This document shows positions 1-12,078 of a stretch of DNA of 64,000 nt, piece after piece. The position numbers were made by a program, and so were the translations under genes. The notes under the pieces are model-generated. The model saw nothing but the letters and a program-made list of their open reading frames with translations, searched no databases and was not told where the DNA came from. This stretch comes from Ashinkailepas kermadecensis (lineage: Eukaryota > Arthropoda > Thecostraca > Neolepadidae). Numbering within the stretch: position 1 is the first letter of the stretch; the number at the start of each line of letters is the position of its first letter. The stretch spans positions 67,001 to 131,000 of the forward strand of contig JAOTOM010003974.1 in the NCBI GenBank assembly GCA_034440615.1, written 5' to 3'.

Positions 1-66
1 AAGCACCTACGAATGCATTCAATGTGTGTATGTGTATGCGTGCGTGTTTACCGCACAATTTCCCGA

Positions 67-327
67 TTAGTTAACCAAATGCTCCCCAAAAGAGTTTGAA
101 GTACTTGCCACAAAGGAGACCGTCGAAGGGTCATAGTCGCCGCCAGAGGCCGCCATGATGCTGCCAAATCCGTCGGTGACGATGTCTCTGAAGCACCCGC
201 TTGTGGCGCTTTTGGAGATGTCGGCGCAGAAGAGAAGGCTGGTGGCGAACAGCGCCAGGCGGTGGCCAAGCCACCCTGCCAGCGCCATCGCCAGCCTGGA
301 TCGCGACCGCGACGGTAGTGCTGACAC
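67..327 (-). CDS. Possible first coding exon of a secreted or membrane protein
   Basis: An 86-codon open frame on the minus strand. An internal ATG at 288-286 has a good context (GCG before it, GCG after it) and would start a hydrophobic stretch (about residues 14-35 of the long frame, with LALFATSLLFC) like a signal peptide. After it come a single Cys-containing segment and the acidic DYDPS motif. The region is GC-richer than its surroundings. I see no strong splice donor; CAA|GTACTT inside the frame is weak. I recognise no family. A chance open frame is about as likely. Confidence 0.2.
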   Translation of the reverse strand: MSALPSRSRSRLAMALAGWLGHRLALFATSLLFCADISKSATSGCFRDIVTDGFGSIMAASGGDYDPSTVSFVASTSNSFGEHLVN

Positions 328-1727
328 GGCCAGGTCACTGCAGCTGTAGTTCGATCCTTCTTCGCTGGGCCCTCAGCACGCCATGGCCTGGGCAGCGATA
401 GCGGAATAACTGTAGTGTTGCTTCGCCATTTACGGTCGATGTGAGCAACTGCATGCTTAATTCGGTGCCAAAGTTCATGCAACGGTTGCATTCTCCAGCT
501 GAAACATTACCCTAGGACCAAGCCCGTCTTCTTATAAACTTCTGGTTGTAATGACATAGTAATTCGCCACCCACGTTCGGGTACTAGATACCATAATGCT
601 AATACAATGATACTTCGTCATGTGCCTGGTAGATAAAAAAAAGCTGAGTGACTTCATCCACCACTGCTGGAACCAAACTGAGGAGTGGAACCAGAGTATT
701 CGAGCTTCCAATATATTTCACTACCGGCCATCAGTTCTGGAGTTTGGGCCAAACAAATTGAGATAATTCTTGTCTAAGCCTAAAATCACTGGCATCGGCT
801 CCAATTAACCTATCACCCAGGTGACCATTCCTTCTGTTTCTTTTCTCTCAGCTGTATATACCAACTCTGGTCACACCCATGTCCAGCTTGGTATAAGCTA
901 GAACTGCAAGATGCTGGTATGCCGAACTATGAGTCTGAGTGACACAGGTCAATGTGGATCACTTCTAATATGATACATGGTTATCTATAGTGTCATACAA
1001 ATGCGTGCTGCCGAATTTGATGTCGAAGATGGAATTTTTGCACGGATAACGCACTGACAATAAAACCAGTAAAACCCGTCGGTCAGTGCATCATGAGCAA
1101 GAAATAATGAGACGAAGGTTCCGAGGTGTTTTGTTATATTTAACGGCACATTCAGCTACCCTAGTTGTACTTCGCAAGCAAATGAACATCAATATATATA
1201 TATATATATATATATTGCCGTGAAGTACTTTGTAATGCTAAGCGGTGCGTATAATCGGCCCAACAATAAGCCTCATTTTATCTCATCGTGTTTTATTTCC
1301 GAGACCCAGTACTAATGAGAAACGATACTAATCCTCGTCCGTTATTCCTCAAGATAACACTGTTCCTTTAACATGCGCGCAGGATGGGAGAGGCGGAATA
1401 CGCCCAGCCCTCCTGTTTTCTAACGATATCTAAAAAAACTGGCCGGGATATTGTAATGAAATATTTTACTTCTTTCAAAATTGATAAGTGTATCCAATGC
1501 AAACATAATTTTTGAACTCCATCGGTAAACATACGAATTGCGGGGGTGAAAATTCGACAGACCGGCCACCGAACATTCAAGGTCAGAACGATTTCGTCGG
1601 CCGATCCCAACCTCATTTGACCCTGAAGGCATTGACCTACGGTCATGAAATTTATGCGAGTTCATGGCAGCCATGCCCATTGGGGACAATGAATGGCATA
1701 CATTTCCGATAATTAGCGATTTAGCTG
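328..1727. other. Unannotated AT-rich stretch
   Basis: No coding frame of note and no TE ends that I can see. It holds a short (AT)n tract at 1192-1215. Confidence 0.4.
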
Positions 1728-2168
1728 GAAGACGGCATCACCTGGACATGTGAGGCCGTATGACGTGACAACACAGTGACGTGAAGACAGCGTCACATGG
1801 ACATGTGAGGCCGTATGACGTGACAACGCAGTGACGTGAAGACGGCGTCACCTGAACATGTGAGGCCGTATGACGTGACAACGCAGTGACGTGAAGACGG
1901 CGTCACCTGAACATGTGAGGGCGTATGACGTGACAACGCAGTGACGTGAAGACGGCGTCACATGGACATGTGAGGCCGTATGACGTGACAACACAGTGAC
2001 GTGAAGACGGCGTCACCTGAACATGTGAGGCCGTATGACGTGACAACGCAGTGACGTGAAGACGGCGTCACCTGGACATGTGAGGCCGTAGGACGTGACA
2101 ACGCAGTGACGTGAAGACGGCGTCACATGGACATGTGAGGCCGTATGACGTGACAACGCAGTGACGTG
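1728..2168. repeat. Minisatellite, 55-bp unit, 8 copies
   Basis: Eight head-to-tail units of 55 bp with only a few substitutions (for example ATGGACATG versus CTGAACATG). Each unit contains two TGACGTGA-type words and an inverted GTGACG/CGTCAC pair around AAGACGG. The open frame running through it on the minus strand is an effect of the repeat, not a gene. Confidence 0.95.
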
Positions 2169-3053
2169 CCACGATATCTTCAAACAGTTTATGCCACAAG
2201 GTTGGCAAGCATGCTCCAACAAGTAAACCAAGTAGTGGCCTACTGACATATGCCGTTGGTCGAGGTTGCGATAAAAACCTTGGGTGGAGGGGTGGTTACC
2301 TTCCTTCCCTCCCTACCTCTCTACACGGATGAAGGTTAAGGTGGCATACTCCAACATTCAGAGACGTCATAAAAATATATTCCGTAACTTTTGGATAGCT
2401 ACAGAAGTTATGCTAACGTTGCAACGAGTCTTCTCTGGCGACAACGAGTCTTGCATTGCTCTTTGCCACTGAATGGCTCTTTGATTGCACCTATAAGAAG
2501 CCCTTTGGGGACTGCACTGTTAGACCCGTAAGTATTCGTTTCAGCCTGTGACGACCCCGCTACGACTTGGAAGGGTCCATCTGAGCTCTGAAGCAAGGCA
2601 GAAAAGTCGGATGTATGAATGTGTCAAGTAGGATAAGAAAGGGCACCATGAGCCATGTCCGAGTGCCGCAACTCGCAAGAGAATCTTCGAAAATGCAAGA
2701 CAATTAAGAAAACTTCCACTTTCCGCCTCCACCCCTTACGCCCCACATGCTGTAATAGACCCCTCCAGACATGGCAATAGCATCCCGCCGTGGAAAGGCA
2801 TATTAGTGGATATCGAACCTCGAGTATCGAGCGCATTTGACCAGCCTTCCAATTCGACGCAGGTTGCCACTCCTTGGCCATTTCTTCTCTAGCTGAGACA
2901 AAGCCGCAGGACGAGCACAAGATACTTTACAAGCCAGCTCAATAATGGCATGATTGCACCAAAAAAGGCTAAATAGCCTAAACGGGACGATCAAGAACAC
3001 TCTGGCGGCTTACTAGTGCAGAATGCGCTCAGGAAGTCTTCAGTCCAGACACA
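2169..3053. other. Unannotated stretch
   Basis: Only short overlapping open frames on the minus strand with no recognisable motif. No repeat structure noticed up to the target site of the hAT-like element. Confidence 0.35.
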
Positions 3054-3084
3054 TTCTACACCAGTGGCGTACCGAAGGGGGGCT

Positions 3085-3792
3085 AAGGGGACCATGGTCC
3101 CCCTGAGAGGTTGTGGGGCCCCCAAGAATCGCGCCGTGGTTCCGAAAAAAATTGCGCTAGGTCCCATAAAAATCCGGCTGGGGACCCAAAAAGCGCACTG
3201 GGGCCCCTGAAAATCACATGGGGGCAAAAAAGTCGAACAGGACCCCCTGAAAATGACGCTGAGGCCCCCAAAATCACGCCAAGGCCACTGAAAATCACAT
3301 TGCGGCCCCAAAAATCGCACTGGGGCCCCTAAAAATAACATTGGGGCCAAAAAAGTCGCACAGGGGCACCGGGAAATGATGATGGCCCCCAAAGATAGTA
3401 CGGGACTTTAAAATCACATTGGGGCCCCAAAAAGCCGCGCAGGGGCCCCTGAAAACGACGCTGGGCCCCACAAAATCGCACCAAGGCCCCTGAAGATCAC
3501 ATTGGGGCCGAACAAATCGCACTGGAGCCCCTACAATCATAATGGGCCTCAAAAAGCCGCACAATGGCCCCTGAAAATGACGCTGGGGGCCCCAAAGATA
3601 GCACGGGGCCCCTAAAAATCAGATTGGGACTAAAAAAGCCGCACAGGGGCCCCTGAAAACGATGCTGGGGCCACAAAAAAGCGCACGGCCCCTAAAATCA
3701 CATTGGGGTCACACAAATTCGCGCAAGGACCCCTGAAAATGACACTGGAGGTCCCAAAAATCGCACCAAGGCCCCTGAAAATCACAAACTTC
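3085..3792. repeat. Degenerate ~20/40-bp GGGGCCCC/A-tract array, left block
   Basis: Short units alternate a GGGGCCCC-like palindrome with an A4-A6 tract followed by TCGCAC, TCACATT or TGACGCT. The spacing is about 20 bp, so a full alternation is about 40 bp. Units diverge by substitution and small indels but the two-part pattern persists. It lies wholly inside the hAT-like element. Confidence 0.9.
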
Positions 3793-4580
3793 ATCTCGAA
3801 CGGTTGTAGGTGGTGGATGTATTTTTTTTTGGTGCTCGCTGTTCGCGATCGTTTTTTACCTTTCCCGTAACTTAGTGGGCCAGGTGTATATATACAAATT
3901 GAAGTTAATTGAAGTCAATCGCAAATTGGCATTTTGTGAACTTTTTCAAGCCAACATTTCTCTCCTCGAGTGAAAAAAAAACGTGATGTCTCTCACAAGA
4001 AGCGTCCATTCTATGTTGTGAAAACAACATGACCACCTATTTTGGGGGCGTTCGGGTCGCGAGCGCTTGACAGCGACCCCCGGCCGCCCCTTGCCGTTTC
4101 GTAGATTCATCCCAGAACTAGGAAACATCGCATTCATTTCATCATCAGCGCAAGCAACCAATAAATCAGAAAAAAAATATAGAACTATCACCATGCCTAC
4201 TAGCTGCCGAACAGCCACCAGCTGCAGAGGCGGAAGACATCACCATCAATCACAGTCACGAGACTGGATATTGGTGGCGCCGACTCTGCAGTCGAGTCGC
4301 TCTGGCTCTCAGTGACTCAGGGCCGGCCGGCGAACTGAGATCGTCGGCGCCATCTACCGGCCGCCCATTGTCTGGGAGTTATGATCGAATTTGAAAGAGT
4401 GATCTGGAAGTTCAGTGCCTTTTTTTAATGGCGCCTTGGTGCCAAAGAGAGTAAATCGAGTTGTATGCTCTTGCATGCTCTTGAAATGTCTGACACAATT
4501 TTCTTCACCTGATGTGCTCACGCAACATTGTCTGGGTGCAGAACAGCCACCACGTGGAAGTACCCCAATACATGACTTTG
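3793..4580. other. Non-repetitive segment inside the hAT-like element
   Basis: About 800 bp that interrupt the GGGGCCCC array. They contain a small perfect hairpin (ATGTTGT, GAAA loop, ACAACAT; 4013-4030) and a GGCC-rich patch near 4320-4365. A short (ACTTTG)n run at 4573-4593 lies where the array resumes. It could be the ancestral interior of the element or a nested insertion. Confidence 0.5.
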
Positions 4581-4595
4581 ACTTTGACTTTGACA

Positions 4596-6860
4596 TCGGG
4601 GCCCACAAAATCGTTCCGTGGCCCTTAAAGTGACACGGACGATCCACAAAGTGGACAGGGGCCTTTGAAAATACAGTTGGGCACCAAAAAGCGCATCGGG
4701 GGCCCTAGAAATCATATTGGGGGCCTCAAACATTCGTACGGGGTCCTGAAAATGACACCAGGGCCCACAAATTCCCACCAAGGCCCCTGAAAATCACATT
4801 GAGGCCCCCACAATATTTCCGGGGCCTCTAAAAATGACACTGGGGCTCCAAAAAGTTTGACCGGGGCCCCTAAAAATACAACTCCACCCCCCTAAAAACG
4901 CAAGGAGCCCATATAAATCATATTTGGACCCAAAAGAGTCGCGCAGGGCCATACAAATTACACTGGGGGCCCAAAAAATCCAACCAAGGCCCCTAGAAAT
5001 CACATTGGGCCCCCAAAATCGTTCCGGGCCCCTAAAAATGACGTTGAGTCTCCAAAATATGGGACCGGGGCCCCTGTAAATACCGCTAGGGCCAGCAAAA
5101 TTCGCGCCGAGGTCCCCGAAAATCACGCTGGGGCCTTAAATGTTGGATTGGGGCCCCTGGCAATCACGCTGTGGGCCCAAGAAGTCTCGCCGGGGCCCCT
5201 GAAAATCACGCTATGGGCACGACAGGTCGCATCGGGGCCCCAATGTCTCATAGGGACCACCCAAAAATGAAGCCGGGGCAACGAAGAAACAGTCCGGACA
5301 TGGAAAATCACTCTGGAGTCACAACAATCGCTCCAAAAGCCTAAAAAACGTGTTGGACCCCCAGGACGTGTCGTGGCCACCAAAACTCGCGTCAGGGATC
5401 CCAACAAGTGACCACGAGGCCCAAAAAATCGCACTTAGAGCCAAATATTTCACGCCGCCGCCCTTGAAAATCTCACTGGGTGCAAAAAGTAGCGGCGGAG
5501 CCCTACAAATCACAGCTGGCTTCCCAAAACTCAATTCCTACCCGGAATGTCACTCGTACTGGGAGCCCGAAGAGCCCAAAACGCACCGGGAGCCTGAAAA
5601 AAATTGTACCGAGGCCAAAAATATCGTGCAGGAGGCAAAAAATAGAACCCGACCCCAAAAATCACAAGGGACTCCATGGAATCGAACCGAGCACGAGGAA
5701 ATTCAGAACAGGTTCGAAAGAAAATGATCCGAAAGGCCTTTCTACTTTGGAGGGTGCCATCAGCTGAAAAAAAAACTCCCTGACCAGCCGCAGTGGCGTA
5801 CCAAACAGGAAAATGCCTCCCTCCCCCTCCTGAAGGGACGGGCTCACAAGGATTGCGACGGGTGCCAAAAAATCGTACTGGGGCCCCATAAATTCGCGTC
5901 TGGGCCCCCAGAATTCGCATAGGGGGCTCTAAATAAATACAGAGCGTAAAAAAAACTCGCACCGAGCTCCGCCAAAACCGCGCTGCGGCCTAGCTAAGTG
6001 CAACGTGCCCCACAAACTTGTGCCGAGCCCCCAAATATCGTGCTCGGGGCCCAAAATTCCTATCGGTAGTCCAAAAAATCCGAGTCCGGCATCAACTATT
6101 CCCCTCTGCAAGCACAGCGTGGCCTCAAAAAACGCATCAGGAATCGACAAAAAACAAGCCGAGGCCCTCCAAAATAAGGAGAGATTCCGAAAAAATAAAT
6201 GCCCGAGCCAGGAAAATCGCTCCGCAGCCCAAACATGCCACCAGATGCCTTCAAAAATCGCGTACAGCCCAAGGACATAGAAAAATGGCGCCGGTGCCTG
6301 AAAAAAATCAGGCTGGGACTCGGACTTTACGAAATTCAAAACAAGTCACCAATAATTGCGTCGAGCCAAGAAAACTGGCTTCGGGTCCCCCGGAACCAAG
6401 TGCCTGGGCCTGAAAATTGGCGCCGGTAACCCGAAAAAGTATACCGGAGCTCCAAAAATCGTGCTGGGGACCTACAAATGCACGCTCAGCACCAAATAAG
6501 CACAGCGGGACCCTAAGAGAACAACGAGAGGCCGAAAATGCACCGCAAAAAGCAAAAAAAAAATTAACGGCAAAAAGCGGCAAGGCATACGTTGCAGTTC
6601 TAAATAAGCACACAGGGGACCTTAAAAAAAAAAAACAACGGATACCCTCAGGGCACACCGAGTCGATGAGACTACATGGGGTCTCAACAACAGGCTGTGG
6701 GCCCTCAAAAGGTGACATGGTCCTAAAGAAGAAATAAAAAGACCGGACACTAAATAAACACATCGGGGTCTTCGAAAACGCGCCGATACCTCAAAAATAT
6801 CGTCGGTGCACAAAAAAAACTATAAAAAGGAGCCGTGGTTTCAAACGTGTGCCGGTCCCC
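4596..6860. repeat. Degenerate GGGGCCCC/A-tract array, right block
   Basis: Continuation of the same alternating array. Near 4600-5250 the GGGGCCCC and A-tract parts are still clear. From about 5500 to 6860 the G/C part decays to CCGAG, CCCGG and similar, but A-tracts still recur at roughly 20-bp steps. The many open frames here have strongly biased composition and are not genes. Confidence 0.8.
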
Positions 6861-7617
6861 TAAAAAAGAGGTTGTAGCCCTAAAACACATTCATAGACGA
6901 AGAAAAACACAACTGGTCCAAAAAAGAACACCGAACCAGCGCCTACGTTCGGTAACCAATCTGGGAACATATTTAGCCAAAGAGATGAGGTGCATCAAAT
7001 TTCGGCGGGTCTCCCGGTTTCTTATGCACCAGAAAATGTGGAAAGAAGAGAACTAATCATCGAATTGATTAATCGTATTTTCCCAGCGAACCCCCATCCG
7101 AAGCATTTCACACGTTAAATATGGAACAAAACAATCATGTGACAGCAATTAGCAAACCGTGGGAGGCCTAGCAGAAACCGGAGAATCACAGGCAGTGTGG
7201 CGAATGCGTCGAATGCGCACGGCGGGCGTACACGTGCACGAACGTTGGAGTTTTTGCGAACGGACGTCATTAACTGGAATACCTGAAATTGGAAAATTTT
7301 ACATTTTTGAGTGATTTGTACAGGTGTAATTTCAGCAATGCGAGGTGACTTATCAAGTGATGCCAAAAGAAAAACCTTCGAACAGGATGGGCAGTGGGGG
7401 AGTTAGGGTGGAAATCCGGTGACTCAGAAACGATGGTGGTAGATTGGGCCACCTCCACAGGACAATTAAGTTGGTCACTAATTATTTGCTTTAAAAAAGG
7501 GGCCCCTTTGAAAAAATAGTGGTCGAAATCCTGATACTTTTTTTTATAGGGGTAGGTGAGCCCCTTCCAAATCCGTTAGCCCCCCCACCCCTAGCGCAAA
7601 TCCTAGGTACGGCACTG
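6861..7617. other. Right unique arm of the hAT-like element
   Basis: About 750 bp without the array. The last 120 bp are rich in C-runs (GCCCCCCCACCCC) that mirror the G-runs just inside the left end, as expected for sub-terminal inverted sequence. No coding frame is recognised. Confidence 0.5.
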
Positions 7618-7625
7618 TTCCACAC

Positions 7626-10050
7626 AGACCATCTTTTAAACCATTAAGCGAAAGTTCGAAGCTCTGATATTTACTGATCAACTAGGAATTAATATTAACC
7701 TAATGTAGAGCTGTATTCATGAAACTTCGATATTAGCAGCAAGGAACTTGTCACCACTATTTGCACCGGAACATCGAGCTTACACACGTATGACAGATTT
7801 CGAGTTCACACAAATTCACACACACACACAAATTTATGCTTTCGTCTTAATTAAGATACATCATAAAACTTCGTCAGCTGTCTGAGGAACGCCCAAAAAT
7901 GAGTTCCGATTGGTGAAAATGCCGAGGTCGAGTGATTTTCCCTCGTATACACCACCGGACCTCGGTATTCCGTTGTGAAAACTCATTTTGTCCTCGGTTG
8001 TCCGGCTGACAAGTGCACACAGGTGGTCTGCACAGAAGGCAGAAGTGGCCGCCTACCTGCCTTGGTGGCCAGCGCGGCACCGTCCGCGGACGCGAGCCAG
8101 GGTCCAGTGCGGGGCCGTGGTGCGGAGACCGTCCAGTCACACTGTTGGTGACAACACACTGTCACCACGGACTACCTGGTGCCCGCTGCCCCCGACCAAT
8201 CATAGCGCGCTACGCATCGATGGTAATACTTGCAGGCGTTGCCTAGATGCGTGGACAAATGCACAGCTGCATGCTGACCACCGAATTTTCACCGAATTTC
8301 CTCAAGCCTTTGGTGTTAACCGGAAAAGTTTGCCAAAAATCGACCTCCCCTCCCAATTTTATGACCTCTCCAAAGCCCATGCACATACGAGAAGTTCGCA
8401 TTCATTTTTTTCTGCCAATGTCGTAAAACAAACCATGGATTGGTGCTCAATAGATTCCGATTTTCGGACATAGGACCGAATTGTTTACCTACCTTGCATT
8501 CATTTGCATTAAATACAACGCGTCTGAATCAAAGAGTGCTTGCAAGGGACGGGAAAACGCTACCTGGGGAAGCACTTTGCAATGCAGTCTAGCTTAGTAG
8601 ATAACATCTTCATCGAATGAATAACATTATGTTGGTGAGAACATCATTTTGGGGAGAACATTATTTAGTGAGAACATCATTTTGGTGAGAACATTATTTA
8701 GTGAGAATATTACTCTTTTTTATTCTTTCCTCACAAACCTTTTGGTGAGATAATTATTATTTCACGGCACCGGGAAATAAAGGTGCTGACCGGGCAAGAG
8801 CTACGCAGCCGGTACGGGTGTAGCCACTGAATTTGATAACCTACCCATTTTTCGCGTACAGCACACTCTGCATTTCGTAACAGGATGCAGCATTTCGAGA
8901 TGAATAGAGTGATATATGGAGCTCAGTTTTTAGTTACTTGAAACGTAGCCTACGCCATTGTGTCTATGAAACTGATGATGACCTCTTATGTTTTCAATAA
9001 TATTTTTCCAACCACTGAAACAATTCCGCTAGGCTTTACATCGACAATGGTGTTCCTCCAAATGGTGTTCCGCTACCTGTTGCCAAAGGTTTGGTACTGT
9101 TTGCTCCAAGGCATACGGGTTCATGGAGCTGGCCATTTATTTTATCGAATTCGCTGATTTCATCGCTTATCATCACATATGACCACCAACGTATGATGAT
9201 CGATGTTTTAGAGTTCTTACGAGTGAGGGTGAAGCCGTTCGGCCGAACTCGGCCTGGTCCGACTAAAACCTTAATATGCGTGTTTGTTATTATTGCGTGT
9301 CAGGTTATAATTTCTTCAATCCGATTTAAGTCAGCATTGCTAATTTTGTTCCTTCATAATTTCCAACACGATATTTTTCTGAAGCATTCACAACCTATGC
9401 CTAAAAAGCATTTGATGCATTTATTTTATGCATTTAATGCACTTACTGCACTTCCGTGGCACAGCGTGGCACCTACCGTTTCGACGATTGAGCACATTGA
9501 CAGCACATTTGAGTTTGAGATTCGTATACCATATGCGGCAGAACACTCCAACTTCGGCAAGTGTTGCGATGTTCGGCTGAGGGAGCTTATTTTCAATGTG
9601 CTTGTGCCAAAATGATTTTTTTTCTCGGAAATTGGGCTCCTTGCCAAATGTGGTTCACTTATCCGAATTATAATGCATTGCAAAGAACTGTTGAAATAGC
9701 TTCCACTTATTTCTGACATTTTTGTATTTCCGCCAAAATTGGACGAACGGTTTTCAATTTTTGTTTTTCCATGGGTTTCCTCCTCAACCCTTGATGTAGC
9801 CGCCACAATGTCTTCAGAATTTAGCACGAAATTCTAAGGAGTGACCCACCTCTTCGCAAACCCGGGGAATCCTATAGTAGATGCATGCATCGCTTCCCCA
9901 TCCCCGAACGAATTGATAATATAACACCGGAGCAATAATGAGTGCTTTGACGTGTCCACCGGCTGCTCAGAGAGGGCAAGTTTGGTCCGCCCACAAGTGT
10001 TCTGCCCTAACACTACGATACACGACCAGGCGCTCAAGTGCCCCATAGCT
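7626..10050. other. Largely unannotated stretch
   Basis: Contains a short CA-rich tract (7815-7829) and a GC-rich patch (8035-8190). A 174-codon open frame on the plus strand (9091-9615) has no recognised motif. The stretch also contains the small tandem repeat at 8632-8720. I see no splice-supported exon or transposon end. Confidence 0.35.
8632..8720. repeat. 33-bp tandem repeat, about 2.6 copies
   Basis: The word GTGAGAACATCATTTTGG recurs at a 33-bp step, and the submotif GAGAACAT also recurs at half that step. Confidence 0.8.
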
Positions 10051-10230
10051 CACATCTTGTCCTCGCTCGTCCAGTTCACCTCTTGTACTCGCTCGTCAAG
10101 TTCACCTCCTGTCCTCGCTCATCCAGTTCACCTCTTGTCCTCGCTCGTCCAGTTCACCTCTTGTCCTCGCTCGTCCAGTTCACATCTTGTCTTCGCTTGT
10201 CCAGTTCACCTCTTATCCTCGCTCGTCCAG
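10051..10230. repeat. Minisatellite, 26-bp unit, about 7 copies
   Basis: Units read CTCGCTCGTCCAGTTCACCT plus CTTGTC, with scattered substitutions. 26 is not a multiple of 3, so the long frames reading through it in two registers are spurious. Confidence 0.95.
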
Positions 10231-10964
10231 CGCCCCGAATGGCGCCTGATACCGGTTCACAATTGGACGAGCATATTCGCAAAGGTCTCGACCTCTCCAA
10301 GTTATCAGACTCGATTGATCCAGGTTCATTTTGGCGGCATTGTCCTCGGGTTTGCGAGATCTCCGGGGTAATTTTAAGCACTGAATTCGAGCTCAGTGTC
10401 TACGCCACCCAACAATTGGAAGTCGAAAGGTTTTGGACAAATTGTCGAAATCTCAGTTCTGGCGTTATTACTTTTCCCCAATGTGAGCCACAACACATAC
10501 ATCTCGGTATGATGCAGAATACGTTGCCAGGACACCAGCTACACAAATCAATATTTTAAGCGCATATCGGCTTAGCTGCAGGCTACAATTGCATTTGAAA
10601 ATTGTCGGTTTTTTCGTGACCATCCCACTTGTGATAAGACTTGAAATGTCAGCCCAATCCAAATCAAAGTACAAAATCCGTCTCAATCATGATGCGTCGC
10701 CGTATACAGCACACTTTATTCTTGCTTCGCTGATGCCTTCAGGTGATAAACGCTAGGGGCTCAACACAAAATCCCCCTCCTTTGCAAAAGGGAAGGTCGA
10801 AGAGCGCCGTGGAAGATGTCAAGTCTTTGGACGGCAGCACTGTCGTCACATTTTGTTTTGAGTTTCACAAAGATCCGGCTAAATTTTCCCCCTCAAAAGA
10901 TCCTGGATAATCTTTAGAGAAATGGTTCATATAATGATGCCAGGTCTTGTTAACATGACAATGT
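10231..10964. other. Unannotated stretch
   Basis: No recognisable gene. AGGGGCTCAACACAAAATCC near 10755 resembles the G-rich interior of hAT-like MITEs but has no matched partner that I could find. Confidence 0.3.
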
Positions 10965-11052
10965 ATAGGCTCCGAGTGTAGGCAGTGAGTGTAGGTTCCG
11001 AGTGTAGGCTCCGAGTGTAGGCAGTGAGTGTAGGCTCCGAGTGTAGGCTCCG
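10965..11052. repeat. 13-bp tandem repeat, about 7 copies
   Basis: GAGTGTAGGCTCC and the variant GTGTAGGCAGTGA repeat head to tail. Confidence 0.9.
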
Positions 11053-11084
11053 ATTCCCTACTTGTTTGTTGACTCCATAGCCCG

Positions 11085-11420
11085 ATGCCTTCAGTGTCTA
11101 TATTTGAGGGACGATTCCATCGGTTAGTCGGCCCGGTCACTACCGGACAGCGCGCCGCATCCGAAACCTCGCGCCGTCGCGTCCCGGGCCCGAACTCGAC
11201 TGAGTCGATAAGACGACCCGAGGCCAGCACCGGATGGCCCCGGGCGCCCCGCCGCAGAGGCACACTCGGGAAAACCGCGCGCACAACACGCGGCGCCCGT
11301 CGCACCGTGGGCGCCGCTCACGCCGCCGCGGCTCCCGCGTCCGCACGCCCGGTCACCACGCCGCGCACCGCCGGGCACGAGCGGATGCAGGCACGCCGCA
11401 CACTCCTTATATATGCATGG
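11085..11420. other. GC-rich, CpG-rich island
   Basis: The block is rich in CGCG and GCGCC and open in several frames on both strands because AT-rich stop codons are rare. It could be a promoter or a 5' exon of a gene. No start codon context or splice site decides this. Confidence 0.4.
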
Positions 11421-12078
11421 CAGACTTCAAGCCCGGATATTACACTGGATAGCACAAACATAGAATACGCTTACAACTGGAACCGCAAAAACTGTAATCA
11501 GCTGAACTGGATTGGTGGACCAAGTGTGTATCAACATCACCAAATTGAGCGCACTGCTCGGACCAGTGCATGTTCTGTTCAGTGAATCGCTATGTCAGAC
11601 TCTTTCAAGCTTGGAATAGAAGTTCCTCCAACCGAACCGATGCTTACTATGAACCCAGTCGTCGCAGGGGAACTGCCTCGAAAGCTGACGGAAGCCCCAC
11701 CCCAGTTGTGCTATCACCAAAAGTAAATGGAGTGGCGATATACCAATACTGTACATGTATGGGAATCATGTTATATATTCAATAGTATCGAGGCTGGGGT
11801 CGAGGGTGCGTGCCGAAACAATAGTTCGTGTCTAAGCCAATCAGGATTCGGCTAACGGGGCCAATTATCGGTCACGCAACCAGAACATGGCCTGTTGCGG
11901 CCCGCAATTCCACAGAGTAACGCATTGTTTGCGTGTGATGGCGCACACCACTGCCTTGCATGTCAAATGGCACCAAGCGCAAATTTCAGCTGACACATAT
12001 GAAGCTAACAACCGGGGTGGATCCAGAGGGTCAGTGCATGGAACTGAGGCCCGTCTCTAGAGCTTTGTAGAGCAGCTA
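11421..12078. other. Unannotated stretch
   Basis: GGGGTGGATCCAGAGGG near 12013 resembles the GGGGCGGATTCAGG end of the hAT MITEs in this window, without a partner. Nothing else is recognised. Confidence 0.3.

Larger units (their letters stand above)
3062..7617 (+). mobile_element. Large non-autonomous hAT-like element (4.56 kb)
   Basis: The left end reads CAGTGGCGTACC and the right end, on the opposite strand, reads CAGTGCCGTACC (11 of 12 identical). The 8 bp outside the left end, TTCTACAC (3054-3061), match TTCCACAC (7618-7625) at 7 of 8 positions. Short CAG-starting inverted termini with an 8-bp target duplication are the signature of the hAT superfamily. No transposase is present. The inside is mostly a degenerate tandem array in two blocks. 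A second CAGTGGCGTACC at 5791 may be the left end of a nested relative. Orientation is arbitrary. Confidence 0.8.

Noticed and set aside
5791..7617. Separate nested hAT-like element starting at 5791
   Set aside because: The left word is there, but its flanking 8-mer does not match the right flank at 7618, which pairs with 3054-3061 instead.
9091..9615. 174-codon protein gene
   Set aside because: No recognised motif, no splice or poly(A) support, and composition like its surroundings.
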